From an uncultured Prevotellaceae bacterium (GTDB lineage: Bacteria > Bacteroidota > Bacteroidia > Bacteroidales > Bacteroidaceae): a DNA stretch of 64,000 nucleotides. Numbering within the stretch: the stretch's first letter is position 1; every line of letters begins with the position of its first letter. The position numbers and the translations under genes were made by a program. A model generated the notes under the pieces. That model saw only the letters and a list, made by a program, of their open reading frames with translations, made no database searches and was not told where the DNA came from. Location of the stretch: assembly GCA_902767775.1 (NCBI GenBank), contig CACXIP010000014.1, positions 1-64,000 on the forward strand. Reading direction: 5' to 3'. Below are positions 45,532 to 53,970 of the stretch, in pieces.

Positions 45532-46635
45532 ATGAGGAAATATTTTAAATTGTTATTGGCACTTCTGGTGCTGCTCATTTTTGTGGGTACGTTCGTTTTT
45601 CTGTGGAAGAAATCTCAGCCACAGCCGGTAGTCTACGAGGAGTTTTTCCCTGAGATGGGCGACATCAGCAAGACCTCGATTGTGACCGGCAAGATAGAGC
45701 CACGCAACGAGGTGAGCGTGAAACCACAAATCTCGGGCATCATCACTGAGATTCTCAAGGAAGCCGGCGACCTGGTGAGTCAGGGTGAGGTAATCGCCAA
45801 GGTGAAGGTCATCCCCGACATGAACCAGCTCAGTTCGGCTGAAGCCCGTCTCCGTCTTGCCCGCATCAATGTGGGACAGGCCAAGACTGATTTCGACCGA
45901 GAGAAAATGCTTTTTGACAAGGGATTGGTGAGCCGCGAGGAGTATGAGAAGTCGCTGCAGACCTACAACCAGACTTCCGAGGAGGTGAAAGCCGCCGAGG
46001 ACAACCTCGAGGTGGTTCGCGACGGTGTGTCGCGCAGCAATGCCAGTGCCAGCAGCACCCTCATCCGCAGCACCATCAGCGGACTCATCCTCGACATCCC
46101 CGTCAAGGTGGGCAACTCCGTGATTCTCAGCAACACGTTCAACGACGGTACCACCATTGCCACGGTGGCCAATATGAACGACCTGATTTTCCGTGGCAAT
46201 ATCGATGAGACCGAAGTGGGACAGCTGACAGCGGGCATGCCAATGAGCATCACCATCGGCGCGCTTCAGAACCTCAACTTTGAAGCCCAGTTGGAATATG
46301 TCTCCCCCAAGGCGGTGGAAAGCAATGGCGCCAACCAATTTGAAATCAAGGCAGCAGTGCATGTACCCGGAGGCAGCAGCATCCGCAGCGGCTACAGCGC
46401 CAATGCCGAAATAGTGCTCGCCAGTGCCCAACAGGTCATCACCCTCCCTGAGAGTGCCATTGAGTTTGAGAACGGCGAGTCGTTCGTCTATCTCGTCAAG
46501 GGCAGCGACGAGAACAAAACCTACGAGCGCCGTGCCGTGAAGACAGGCCTGAGCGATGGTCTGAAAATAGAAATCAAGAGCGGCCTGACCACGAAAGACA
46601 AGGTGCGCGGTCCAAAGAAAGTGGAAGAGGAATGA
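45532..46635 (+). CDS. Periplasmic membrane-fusion protein (HlyD/MacA type)
   Basis: A 367-residue adaptor with an N-terminal membrane anchor (about 4-25). The barrel-sandwich half-motifs are SVKPQISGIITEILKEAGDL and IRSTISGLILDIPVKVGNSV, flanking a coiled-coil hairpin (about 95-155). A beta-barrel (GQLTAGMPMSITIG) and a membrane-proximal domain follow. It links the ABC permeases to an outer-membrane TolC-like channel, which is not encoded here. Together with 42225-45450 it forms a tripartite MacAB-like exporter. Confidence 0.9.
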   Translation: MRKYFKLLLALLVLLIFVGTFVFLWKKSQPQPVVYEEFFPEMGDISKTSIVTGKIEPRNEVSVKPQISGIITEILKEAGDLVSQGEVIAKVKVIPDMNQLSSAEARLRLARINVGQAKTDFDREKMLFDKGLVSREEYEKSLQTYNQTSEEVKAAEDNLEVVRDGVSRSNASASSTLIRSTISGLILDIPVKVGNSVILSNTFNDGTTIATVANMNDLIFRGNIDETEVGQLTAGMPMSITIGALQNLNFEAQLEYVSPKAVESNGANQFEIKAAVHVPGGSSIRSGYSANAEIVLASAQQVITLPESAIEFENGESFVYLVKGSDENKTYERRAVKTGLSDGLKIEIKSGLTTKDKVRGPKKVEEE

Positions 46636-46659
46636 GGTAGCCCTACAGCGGAGGAAGCG

Positions 46660-47559
46660 ATGGACGGATACGTGACAGTGATTGGTGGTACCAATATGGA
46701 CATTGCAGCGGCACTCACCGCTCCATTTGTTCCTGCCGACTCTGTACCGGGACAAGTGACGCTGGGTTGTGGAGGCGTGGCACGCAACATCGCACATAAC
46801 CTGCGGCTGATGGGTCATGAGGTGAAACTTGTCAGCATCTTCGGCGAAGAGGCTTTTGGCAACATGTGCTGGAATGAGTGTCTTGCCATTGGACTGGACC
46901 TGACGTTGAGCGAGCGCTGCGAGGACATGCGAACCGGTTTGTATCTTTGCATCAACGACCAATCGGGAGACATGATTGCCGCTGTAGCCGACACCGACAT
47001 CATCGTTTGCATCACACCAGAGTTTCTGGGTTCACGTATCGATGCCCTCAACAACTCATCGCTCGTCATTGCCGACACCAATATCTCAGCCGAGGCGTTG
47101 CAGTTTCTCATTGACCACTGCTCCGCACCACTTATGGTGGATGCCGTGAGCACCGCCAAGGCGACACGTGTCATCAAGGCGCTGCATCAAAGCCAAACAC
47201 ATCGTCTGCAAGTCTTGAAACTCAACAGGCAGGAGGCTCTGGCAGTAACCCATTGCGACACGGTAGAGTCTGCCGCCGACAATCTTACCGGCATGGGCAT
47301 CGGGCAAGTCTATGTCACACTGGGCAGTGACGGGGTGTATTGCAGCGACGGCAACCGCCATGAGCATTACAGCGCCTTCCCCACATTGGTCACCAACACC
47401 ACAGGGGCGGGCGATGCCTTTATCGCAGGCGTGGCACATGCCCAACTATGCGGAACAGCCTTCCCCGACTGTGCAAAAATGGGGCTGAGAGCCGCCTATG
47501 CCACTTTGCTCTCCACACAGACCGTCAATCCTGATGTACGCAACTATTGCAGAGAATAA
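46660..47559 (+). CDS. psuK: Pseudouridine kinase, PfkB family
   Basis: A 299-residue PfkB kinase with GGTNMDIAAALTAPFVPADS at the N-terminus, GGVARNIAHNLRLMG sugar-binding motif and NTTGAGDAFIAGVAHAQ catalytic motif. It is followed after 14 bases by PsuG, which defines the substrate: the kinase phosphorylates pseudouridine at the 5'-position. It lies 24 bases after the membrane-fusion gene, so read-through from the exporter operon is possible. Confidence 0.9.
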   Translation: MDGYVTVIGGTNMDIAAALTAPFVPADSVPGQVTLGCGGVARNIAHNLRLMGHEVKLVSIFGEEAFGNMCWNECLAIGLDLTLSERCEDMRTGLYLCINDQSGDMIAAVADTDIIVCITPEFLGSRIDALNNSSLVIADTNISAEALQFLIDHCSAPLMVDAVSTAKATRVIKALHQSQTHRLQVLKLNRQEALAVTHCDTVESAADNLTGMGIGQVYVTLGSDGVYCSDGNRHEHYSAFPTLVTNTTGAGDAFIAGVAHAQLCGTAFPDCAKMGLRAAYATLLSTQTVNPDVRNYCRE

Positions 47560-47573
47560 AGAAAACAACACCT

Positions 47574-48485
47574 ATGAACAAATATCTTTCCATATCAGAA
47601 GAAGTGCAGAAAGCACTCGATGAGGGGCGACCTGTAGTAGCCCTTGAGTCCACCATCATCTCACACGGAATGCCTTATCCGCAGAATGTGGAAACGGCAC
47701 TACGAGTGGAACAAACCATCCGCGAGGGCGGTGCCGTGCCCGCCACCATCGCCATTATTGGCGGGAAACTGAAAGCTGGCTGCACCCCTGAGGAAATCGA
47801 GTACTTAGGGCGCAAGGGCCAGGCGGTGACCAAGACGTCACGCCGTGACTTGCCTGTGCTCATCGCCAACGGCGAGGATGGTGCCACCACCGTGGCCACC
47901 ACAATGATTATCGCTGCTATGGCTGGCATTCGTGTGTTCGCCACCGGTGGCATCGGAGGTGTCCACCGCGGTGCAGAGAAAACGATGGACATCAGCGCCG
48001 ACCTTGAGGAACTGGCCATGACCCCCGTGATGGTCATCTGTGCCGGCGCCAAGTCAATTCTCGACCTGGGACTGACACTCGAATACTTGGAGACCAAGGG
48101 CGTGCCCGTCATCGGCTACGGCACCGAAGAACTGCCCGCCTTCTATACACGCCACAGCGGATTCAAGGTGGACTACCGCATCGACACCCCTGAGCAACTT
48201 GCCGCTGTCTTCCGCACCAAACTTGAACTTGGCATGCGGGGCGGCATGCTCGTCACCAACCCCATCCCCGAGGAGTACTCCATGCCCGCCGATGTCATCA
48301 ACCGTGCCATCGATGAAGCCATTGATGAAGCCAACAGACTGGGCATCCGCGGCAAGGAGACGACGCCGTTCCTGCTGGCGAAAGTCAAAGAACTCACCGG
48401 CGGCGACAGTCTGGACAGCAACATCCAGTTGGTGCTCAACAACGCACGCCTGGCAGCCCGTACCGCTGCCGCATTGAATGCTTAG
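47574..48485 (+). CDS. psuG: Pseudouridine-5'-phosphate glycosidase
   Basis: A 303-residue enzyme that cleaves pseudouridine 5'-phosphate to uracil and ribose 5-phosphate with a metal cofactor. The ATG at 47574 (MNKYLSISEEVQKALDEGRP) is chosen over an earlier in-frame start. Signatures are VVALESTIISHGMPYPQN, AVTKTSRRDLP with the catalytic Lys, FATGGIGGVHRGAEKTMDIS, and NPIPEEYSMPADVINRAIDE. Full length. It converges with the helicase gene, 12 bases apart. Confidence 0.95.
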   Translation: MNKYLSISEEVQKALDEGRPVVALESTIISHGMPYPQNVETALRVEQTIREGGAVPATIAIIGGKLKAGCTPEEIEYLGRKGQAVTKTSRRDLPVLIANGEDGATTVATTMIIAAMAGIRVFATGGIGGVHRGAEKTMDISADLEELAMTPVMVICAGAKSILDLGLTLEYLETKGVPVIGYGTEELPAFYTRHSGFKVDYRIDTPEQLAAVFRTKLELGMRGGMLVTNPIPEEYSMPADVINRAIDEAIDEANRLGIRGKETTPFLLAKVKELTGGDSLDSNIQLVLNNARLAARTAAALNA

Positions 48486-48497
48486 AGCAGAAACGGA

Positions 48498-51400
48498 TTA
48501 TTCGAGGTCGCAAGCATTTACATAGCAACCGTTCTCCCGAACGTGGGCGATAAGGTTGCGGAACACATGTACATGATTCAGCAAATCAGGATTGCCCACC
48601 ACCACCATCTGCTCCCTGGCACGCGTCAGCGCCACATTGAGTTTTCTGTCAATGACCGCCCCTTCTTCCTCGAAGATGTTGGCTGTCAGGAAATCCAATT
48701 GTGAGTAGCGCTGGATGGTAAATCCATAGATGATGACCTCACGCTGACTTCCCTGAAAGCGCTCCACGGTGTCGATATCAATGTCCATCAGCGGGGCGAT
48801 ATCTGTCTGCTTCAATTGTTTCTGTATGGCGGCAATCTGATGCCTGTAGGGCACAATGACTCCAATAGTCTCCTTAGGCAGGAATGATTTCCCGTTGTTG
48901 ACATACAACGAGTAGATTTCCTTGACTATTCTGGCGATGACTGCCGCCTCTTCGTGATTGGTCTTTCCATACCCCGTCATCTTCTCCGGCCAGACGGCTG
49001 TGAACACCACCCTATGCGAGGCCAACAATTGCTGCGTGGCATTGTCTTGCTCCACTTGGGCAAACGACAATCCGCACCGCTGGTGGGCAAGCGGCACCTC
49101 ATCGAGTGTGCCATGGTAGAATGCCCGGTTGGGAAACAAAGCCACATCGTGGTGCATCCTGCCCTGTTTTTCAAATTGGTAAACACACTCCTCCTTGTCC
49201 CTGCAAGCATGGAGCAGCCGCTCAAACAAAGATAGCCTGCAGTCTACCAATCCCATATTGATAAGGGAAGCCTCAGCCACCCTCGAAGATTCCTCTGTCT
49301 GTTGCACGACGGCAGGCAACTGTTTGTGGTCGCCAATGAGAACGAACTTCCTGATGGCATTTCCTCCCCTATGCTGGGCGCAGAGGATGCCCAGCAGATG
49401 GGGCTCGAGAATCTGCGATGCCTCATCGATAACGGCAAGGGAGAAGTCACGGAGCGAGAACAGGTCGGTGTTGCCCAGCATAGTTGTCGTGGTCGCCACC
49501 ACCACTTTGGCATTGGTAAGCATCTGCTTCACTTTCGTCACGTTGCCCAATGCCTCTGCCCGCAGTCCAACCACATGGTCGCGGTATTCCTCCGGACATG
49601 TCGCACTGTTGCCCAGACGCAGGAAATCAATGTTGTGCTCCACCAATTTGGAGCAGATTTCATTCACCGCCCTGTTGGTGTAGGAAAGCAGAAGCACAGA
49701 ACCTCCTGCTGCCAGTTCCTCCTGCAGTATGTTCACCAATCCGTGAGATGTCTTCCCCGTCCCCGGAGGACCGATGAGGATGAAAAAGTCCTCTGTCCTG
49801 ACAAACCTCCTGACCATCTCGTCAAAAGCGCCGTATGACCCTATCGGTTGTCGGGCGGTATTGACTCTCGGTTTTCTCTGCGCCAGCAACAGTTGTTGCC
49901 TGTCGGGCAATGCCGTGAGCACCGATGCCACCGATTTATATAATGAGGTGAATGATGACTCCATGAAATCATGCTCTATTGCCCACCTCACGTTTTCCTC
50001 CCTCAATTTGAACACCGAGGTGTTTTTCTGCGGAGCCCTCAGTTTCAGCGTCACGCTGTCGGGCGTGAGATGAGTGAGCGAGCCTCTGATGACCATGGTC
50101 TGTGTGGCGTTGGGCAGCCTTCCGTTTTCGTACGGATACAGCACCACGATGTCGCCCTCACGGAAATTGGGAAGGCTGTCGTCCTGTTGCTCCGTCCTGG
50201 ACAGCACCACCTCACTGATGCCGTTGTCGGTACCCTCGTCATTCAGACTGGTGATGCGCAAAGAGTCGAGAATGCTGCCCGCTGCCCTTTTCTCCTCTGC
50301 CGTGGCATTCCACAGAGCAGACAGTCCGCTTGCCTCTTTGGCTGGTGTACCGATTTTGGAGAGCACTTGTTCGCGTGCCACGAAGGTAAGCATACGGTAG
50401 AAATAGTCGGCCACGAGCGGTTCGGCATTTTGGATGGGACGCAGCACCGTCTCCAATTTGGGCAGGATGTAGTTCATCCAAAACTTCTCACTGACGGGTT
50501 TGGACTTTAGCTTTTCAGGAGTCAGCGAGCCATAGATGTCCCTACCCTCGCCTTCCGCCAACCTGAGCATCAGCGCCACTATCTGGTTGCGCACCCTCAT
50601 CGCATCAGCAAGGAGTTTAGGTGCCGGGCCTTCATGGAGGAGTCCTTTCTCATACTTGGAATAGAGAAGGTAACTGTTGATTTGATTATTGGGAATATGG
50701 TAGTTGTAGTGCAGCAGCGCCCTGTAGAGCAACACCTGCACATAGTGTTTCTCCATATGCACCCCCCTATAGTTCATCTTTCCCGATTTTTGTTCAACGA
50801 GCACCTTCAAGTCCTCTTGCAGGAGGTCCATACGTCCTTGTATGCCCAGCATCTCACAGAAAAACGATGGTTCGAGCAGCACTTTGGAGGCATCATATCC
50901 CAGAATCTGCGTGAACGCCACGTCCACCATCCCCTGAATGATGCGCATCTGCCTTTTCGCATTCTCATGGAAGATTTCATTGTTCATGTCGGTGCATGTG
51001 GACAGTTTGAGCGCATTGTATCGGAAAAAAGTTCTGAGACTTTGGGCATATTCACGCTGTTGTCCGCCCTGATGGATGGCTTCGTCAAGCAACTGGCTCG
51101 CGAAGTTACCAAAAAGGAGAGCCATGCTGTTGGCAGGGGGTGCAAGCATGTTGACGAGATAGGCGTATGGGGTGGCACCATAATCCTCGAAGCAGTTGGC
51201 GACAGATGAAATATCCATCAGGAAATCGGGTTGATAGACAATCAGTTGTGGATGATAAACGCCATCTCTGAGCAAAGGTCTGACCACATTTACCCTGTCG
51301 CCCACCTGAACCATGTCTTTCAGATAGGAGAAGTCACCGAAGGAAGATTCCGACTCTGTATACGCCACCTTCACGGAGCGCATGTCGCCATCGATGGACT

Positions 51401-51872
51401 GCACGATGAGCATGCCATCCTCCACAGCCCTAACCACAGCCCTGATGCAATCTTCCGACACCCCTTTGAACGGCTGCGGTGAATACACCGCCGGCAACAG
51501 TCTCCGCAAGTTGTCAGGCAGCTGGATGTCATATATCTTCGTCACGAAGTGGCACACCGCCTTCACGTCGTATGGCCATTGCTGATTGAGTGTCGTCACA
51601 TCGCATGTGTCCGTCTGACTGGCGCGGCATCTGAACGCATTGAGCCTCTGCATGTCGGCCATCGGATAATTCATCATGCGACACACATAGTCGAGTTTGG
51701 CAAACGGTCCCGAGAAGGTAAGCGCACTTGCAGCGGTCTGTTCATTGAGCACTTCGATGAAAACGACATACAGACGGTCATACCTGTGACGGATATCCTC
51801 CTGTTCGTCTTGGAGCAGTTCATGTATATCATCCATGACTGCCATCGCTCTAAGTTGGTTTTGATTGTCCAT
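48498..51872 (-). CDS. Dna2-like nuclease/superfamily 1 helicase
   Basis: A 1124-residue protein. The ATG at 51872 (MDNQNQLRAMAVMDDIHELL) is used because the upstream extension is a hydrophobic run over the promoter. The first 560 residues include a PD-(D/E)XK-type nuclease motif, GIQGRMDLLQEDLKVLVEQK followed by SG (catalytic D and E-x-K). The C-terminal half is a SF1B helicase: FILIGPPGTGKTS (Walker A), LAVIDEASQILEP (Walker B), IGDHKQLPAVV, the ERFQGSQREVIIYGF motif, and LNVALTRAREQMVVVG (motif VI). This nuclease-then-helicase arrangement is that of Dna2/AddB-type DNA end or flap processing enzymes. A repair role is likely; it has no defence-system neighbours other than the reverse transcriptase 2 kb away. 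Confidence 0.85.
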   Translation of the reverse strand: MDNQNQLRAMAVMDDIHELLQDEQEDIRHRYDRLYVVFIEVLNEQTAASALTFSGPFAKLDYVCRMMNYPMADMQRLNAFRCRASQTDTCDVTTLNQQWPYDVKAVCHFVTKIYDIQLPDNLRRLLPAVYSPQPFKGVSEDCIRAVVRAVEDGMLIVQSIDGDMRSVKVAYTESESSFGDFSYLKDMVQVGDRVNVVRPLLRDGVYHPQLIVYQPDFLMDISSVANCFEDYGATPYAYLVNMLAPPANSMALLFGNFASQLLDEAIHQGGQQREYAQSLRTFFRYNALKLSTCTDMNNEIFHENAKRQMRIIQGMVDVAFTQILGYDASKVLLEPSFFCEMLGIQGRMDLLQEDLKVLVEQKSGKMNYRGVHMEKHYVQVLLYRALLHYNYHIPNNQINSYLLYSKYEKGLLHEGPAPKLLADAMRVRNQIVALMLRLAEGEGRDIYGSLTPEKLKSKPVSEKFWMNYILPKLETVLRPIQNAEPLVADYFYRMLTFVAREQVLSKIGTPAKEASGLSALWNATAEEKRAAGSILDSLRITSLNDEGTDNGISEVVLSRTEQQDDSLPNFREGDIVVLYPYENGRLPNATQTMVIRGSLTHLTPDSVTLKLRAPQKNTSVFKLREENVRWAIEHDFMESSFTSLYKSVASVLTALPDRQQLLLAQRKPRVNTARQPIGSYGAFDEMVRRFVRTEDFFILIGPPGTGKTSHGLVNILQEELAAGGSVLLLSYTNRAVNEICSKLVEHNIDFLRLGNSATCPEEYRDHVVGLRAEALGNVTKVKQMLTNAKVVVATTTTMLGNTDLFSLRDFSLAVIDEASQILEPHLLGILCAQHRGGNAIRKFVLIGDHKQLPAVVQQTEESSRVAEASLINMGLVDCRLSLFERLLHACRDKEECVYQFEKQGRMHHDVALFPNRAFYHGTLDEVPLAHQRCGLSFAQVEQDNATQQLLASHRVVFTAVWPEKMTGYGKTNHEEAAVIARIVKEIYSLYVNNGKSFLPKETIGVIVPYRHQIAAIQKQLKQTDIAPLMDIDIDTVERFQGSQREVIIYGFTIQRYSQLDFLTANIFEEEGAVIDRKLNVALTRAREQMVVVGNPDLLNHVHVFRNLIAHVRENGCYVNACDLE

Positions 51873-52042
51873 ATCAAGAATAATGATGCACAAAGTTAAA
51901 AAAAATAGCTGACAAAAATGACCGATTATGAAAAAAATCCTATATCTTTGCATCATCATCAAATGCTGATAATCTTAGTCATTTGTTCATACTCCTTATC
52001 TACTAAACACCGCAAGAAATCACATATCTAAACTACTAAAAT
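51873..52042. promoter_or_regulatory. Divergent promoters between helicase and racemase genes
   Basis: Minus strand: TAACTTTG at 51898-51891, a perfect -7 about 19 bases before the helicase start. Plus strand: TATCTTTG at 51943-51950, a perfect -7 that leaves a leader of about 87 bases before the racemase-family gene. No other structure was seen. Confidence 0.6.
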
Positions 52043-52705
52043 ATGAAACGCGTATTTTGTGTCCACACCGCGATGGCTCTTGTAGGGCCATTGACTGAGA
52101 TTTTCAAGAAATATCTGCCCGAGGTGAAGCTCAACCATATTGCCGACGACAGCCTGATACAGGAGGTGATAGCCAACGATGGCGTGACGCCCGCCGTGCG
52201 CCGCCGCCTGCTGTCGTACTACACCGCTGCTGCCGACGGAGGTGCCGATGTGGTGTTCAACACGTGCTCCTCAGTAGGCGACATTGCCGACCTGGGCGAC
52301 ACCATCGCACCCATCCCCGTTTTCCGCATCGATTACCCAATGGCTGCCAAAGCCGTGGTAGAGGCCGACCGCATCGGTGTCATCTCCACCCTACCCACCA
52401 CACTCGCCCCCACACGACGGTTGCTTGAGCGTACCGCCAAAGAGGCAGGGCGCACGGTGACGTTGGTCGACGGACTGGCAGCAGGCGCCTTCCAGGCAGG
52501 ACAGTCTGGCGATGGCGAGACACACGACCGCCTCATTGCCGAGGCAGCCGCCAAGATTGCTGACGATGTTGACCTATTTGTGCTCGCCCAAGGGTCGATG
52601 GCCCGCATGGAAGAGCGCCTTTCCGACATCACGGGCAAGCCTGTCCTGTCGAGTCCCGTACTCGGCGTGAAAGGCCTGCGTGAGTTCCTGCAGATCAACA
52701 AATGA
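52043..52705 (+). CDS. Asp/Glu/hydantoin racemase-family protein
   Basis: A 220-residue cytosolic protein of the two-domain racemase fold. The first catalytic cysteine is in VVFNTCSSVGDIADL. In the second half, where classical Asp/Glu racemases have another Cys, this protein reads LFVLAQGSMARMEERL, so the usual second Cys is missing. This argues against ordinary two-base amino-acid racemisation and fits the broad decarboxylase, isomerase or hydantoin branch. It overlaps the next MFS gene by 4 bases (ATGA), so the pair is coupled and probably handles the same small acid or sugar acid. Function remains open. Confidence 0.75.
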   Translation: MKRVFCVHTAMALVGPLTEIFKKYLPEVKLNHIADDSLIQEVIANDGVTPAVRRRLLSYYTAAADGGADVVFNTCSSVGDIADLGDTIAPIPVFRIDYPMAAKAVVEADRIGVISTLPTTLAPTRRLLERTAKEAGRTVTLVDGLAAGAFQAGQSGDGETHDRLIAEAAAKIADDVDLFVLAQGSMARMEERLSDITGKPVLSSPVLGVKGLREFLQINK

Positions 52706-53946
52706 TGAAAAGCCGTCATGCCATCCTCGCCATGCTCGTGCTCTTGGGCATGGTGACTTTCCTCGACCGCATCAACATCAGTGTGGCTGGGTCGTCAATC
52801 ATGCACGACCTCCATCTGTCAGCCTCGCAGTGGGGCTGGGTGCAGAGCGCCTTCATCCTCTCCTATGGTCTGATGCAGATACCCATGGGTGCTTTTGGCG
52901 ACCGCCATGGACACCGAAAGGTACTCACTCTGATTGTGATGTGGTGGTCGCTGTTCACCTGCTTCACCGGCATGGCAGGCGGACTGGCATCGCTGATTGT
53001 CATCCGCTTCATGTTCGGCATTGGCGAGGCTGGCAGTTCCCCCTGCTCCACCGGTGTCATCAGCCGCTGGTTTCCCAAGGACGAGGTCGGCAAGGCACAA
53101 GGTTATGTGTGGGCAGCCAGTCGCATGGGTGGTGCCCTTACCCCTTTCGTGGTGATTCCCGTCATGGCATGGATGGGTTGGCGCTCCGCCTTTTACCTCC
53201 TTGGCGTACTCGGCATGGTGTGGGCAGCCGTGTGGTATTTCTGCTATCGCGACCGACAGTCAGAACCCGTTTCGACAGCTTCTGGTGCTACGCAAACAGT
53301 TACTTTGGAGACAGTTACAAATACCACTCCTGCTAAGGTCAGCATTCCCTGGCACAAGATTCTCCATTCCGGACAGTTCTGGATTATCTGCGGGATGTAT
53401 TTCTTCTACGCCTTTGGCAGTTGGTTTTTCTTCAGTTGGTTCCCCACGTTTATGGAACTCGGCCGTGGCTTTGCCAAGAGCGAACTCACCTATGCCGTCG
53501 CCGTTCCCTTTGTGATGAGCATGGTCGGCAACATCACCGGCGGCTATCTCACCGACCGTCTCTCGAGGCGCTATGGCGTGAGCATCGGGCGCAAGGCACT
53601 CGGTTCCACCTCTCTCGCCGTCTCCGCCGTCTGTATGTTCCTCGCCGCCTTCATCCCTGGTAAAATGGCTGTCTTCGTGTTCTTATCGCTTTGTTTCGGC
53701 ATCTTCGACCTGATGTTGCCCAGTGCCTGGGCACTCTGCATTGACCTCGGCAAGCACCATGCCGGCACCATCTCCGGTGCGATGAACACGGCCGGCAACA
53801 TCGGTGGTTTCTTCTGCGGCATCATTTTCGGCATGCTCGTTGAGTCATCGGGCAACTATAATCTGCCACTCTACATGATTGCCGCCATGCTACTGGTGAG
53901 TGCCGTCCTGTTCGCTTTCATCAGGCCCGACAAACCAATAGTGTGA
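52702..53946 (+). CDS. MFS transporter, anion:cation symporter (hexuronate/sugar-acid) type
   Basis: A 414-residue 12-helix transporter. Features of the ACS family are FLDRINISVAGSSIMHDLHL near the N-terminus (the DR in helix 1), GAFGDRHGHRKVLTL, and FGIGEAGSSPCSTGVISRWF in helix 4. Members carry organic anions such as hexuronates, galactonate, glucarate or tartrate. Coupled to the racemase-family gene by a 4-base overlap. It converges with the reverse transcriptase gene 24 bases away. Confidence 0.88.
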   Translation: MMKSRHAILAMLVLLGMVTFLDRINISVAGSSIMHDLHLSASQWGWVQSAFILSYGLMQIPMGAFGDRHGHRKVLTLIVMWWSLFTCFTGMAGGLASLIVIRFMFGIGEAGSSPCSTGVISRWFPKDEVGKAQGYVWAASRMGGALTPFVVIPVMAWMGWRSAFYLLGVLGMVWAAVWYFCYRDRQSEPVSTASGATQTVTLETVTNTTPAKVSIPWHKILHSGQFWIICGMYFFYAFGSWFFFSWFPTFMELGRGFAKSELTYAVAVPFVMSMVGNITGGYLTDRLSRRYGVSIGRKALGSTSLAVSAVCMFLAAFIPGKMAVFVFLSLCFGIFDLMLPSAWALCIDLGKHHAGTISGAMNTAGNIGGFFCGIIFGMLVESSGNYNLPLYMIAAMLLVSAVLFAFIRPDKPIV

Positions 53947-53970
53947 AAGAGTAGGAAAAGGTGTGGCTGC

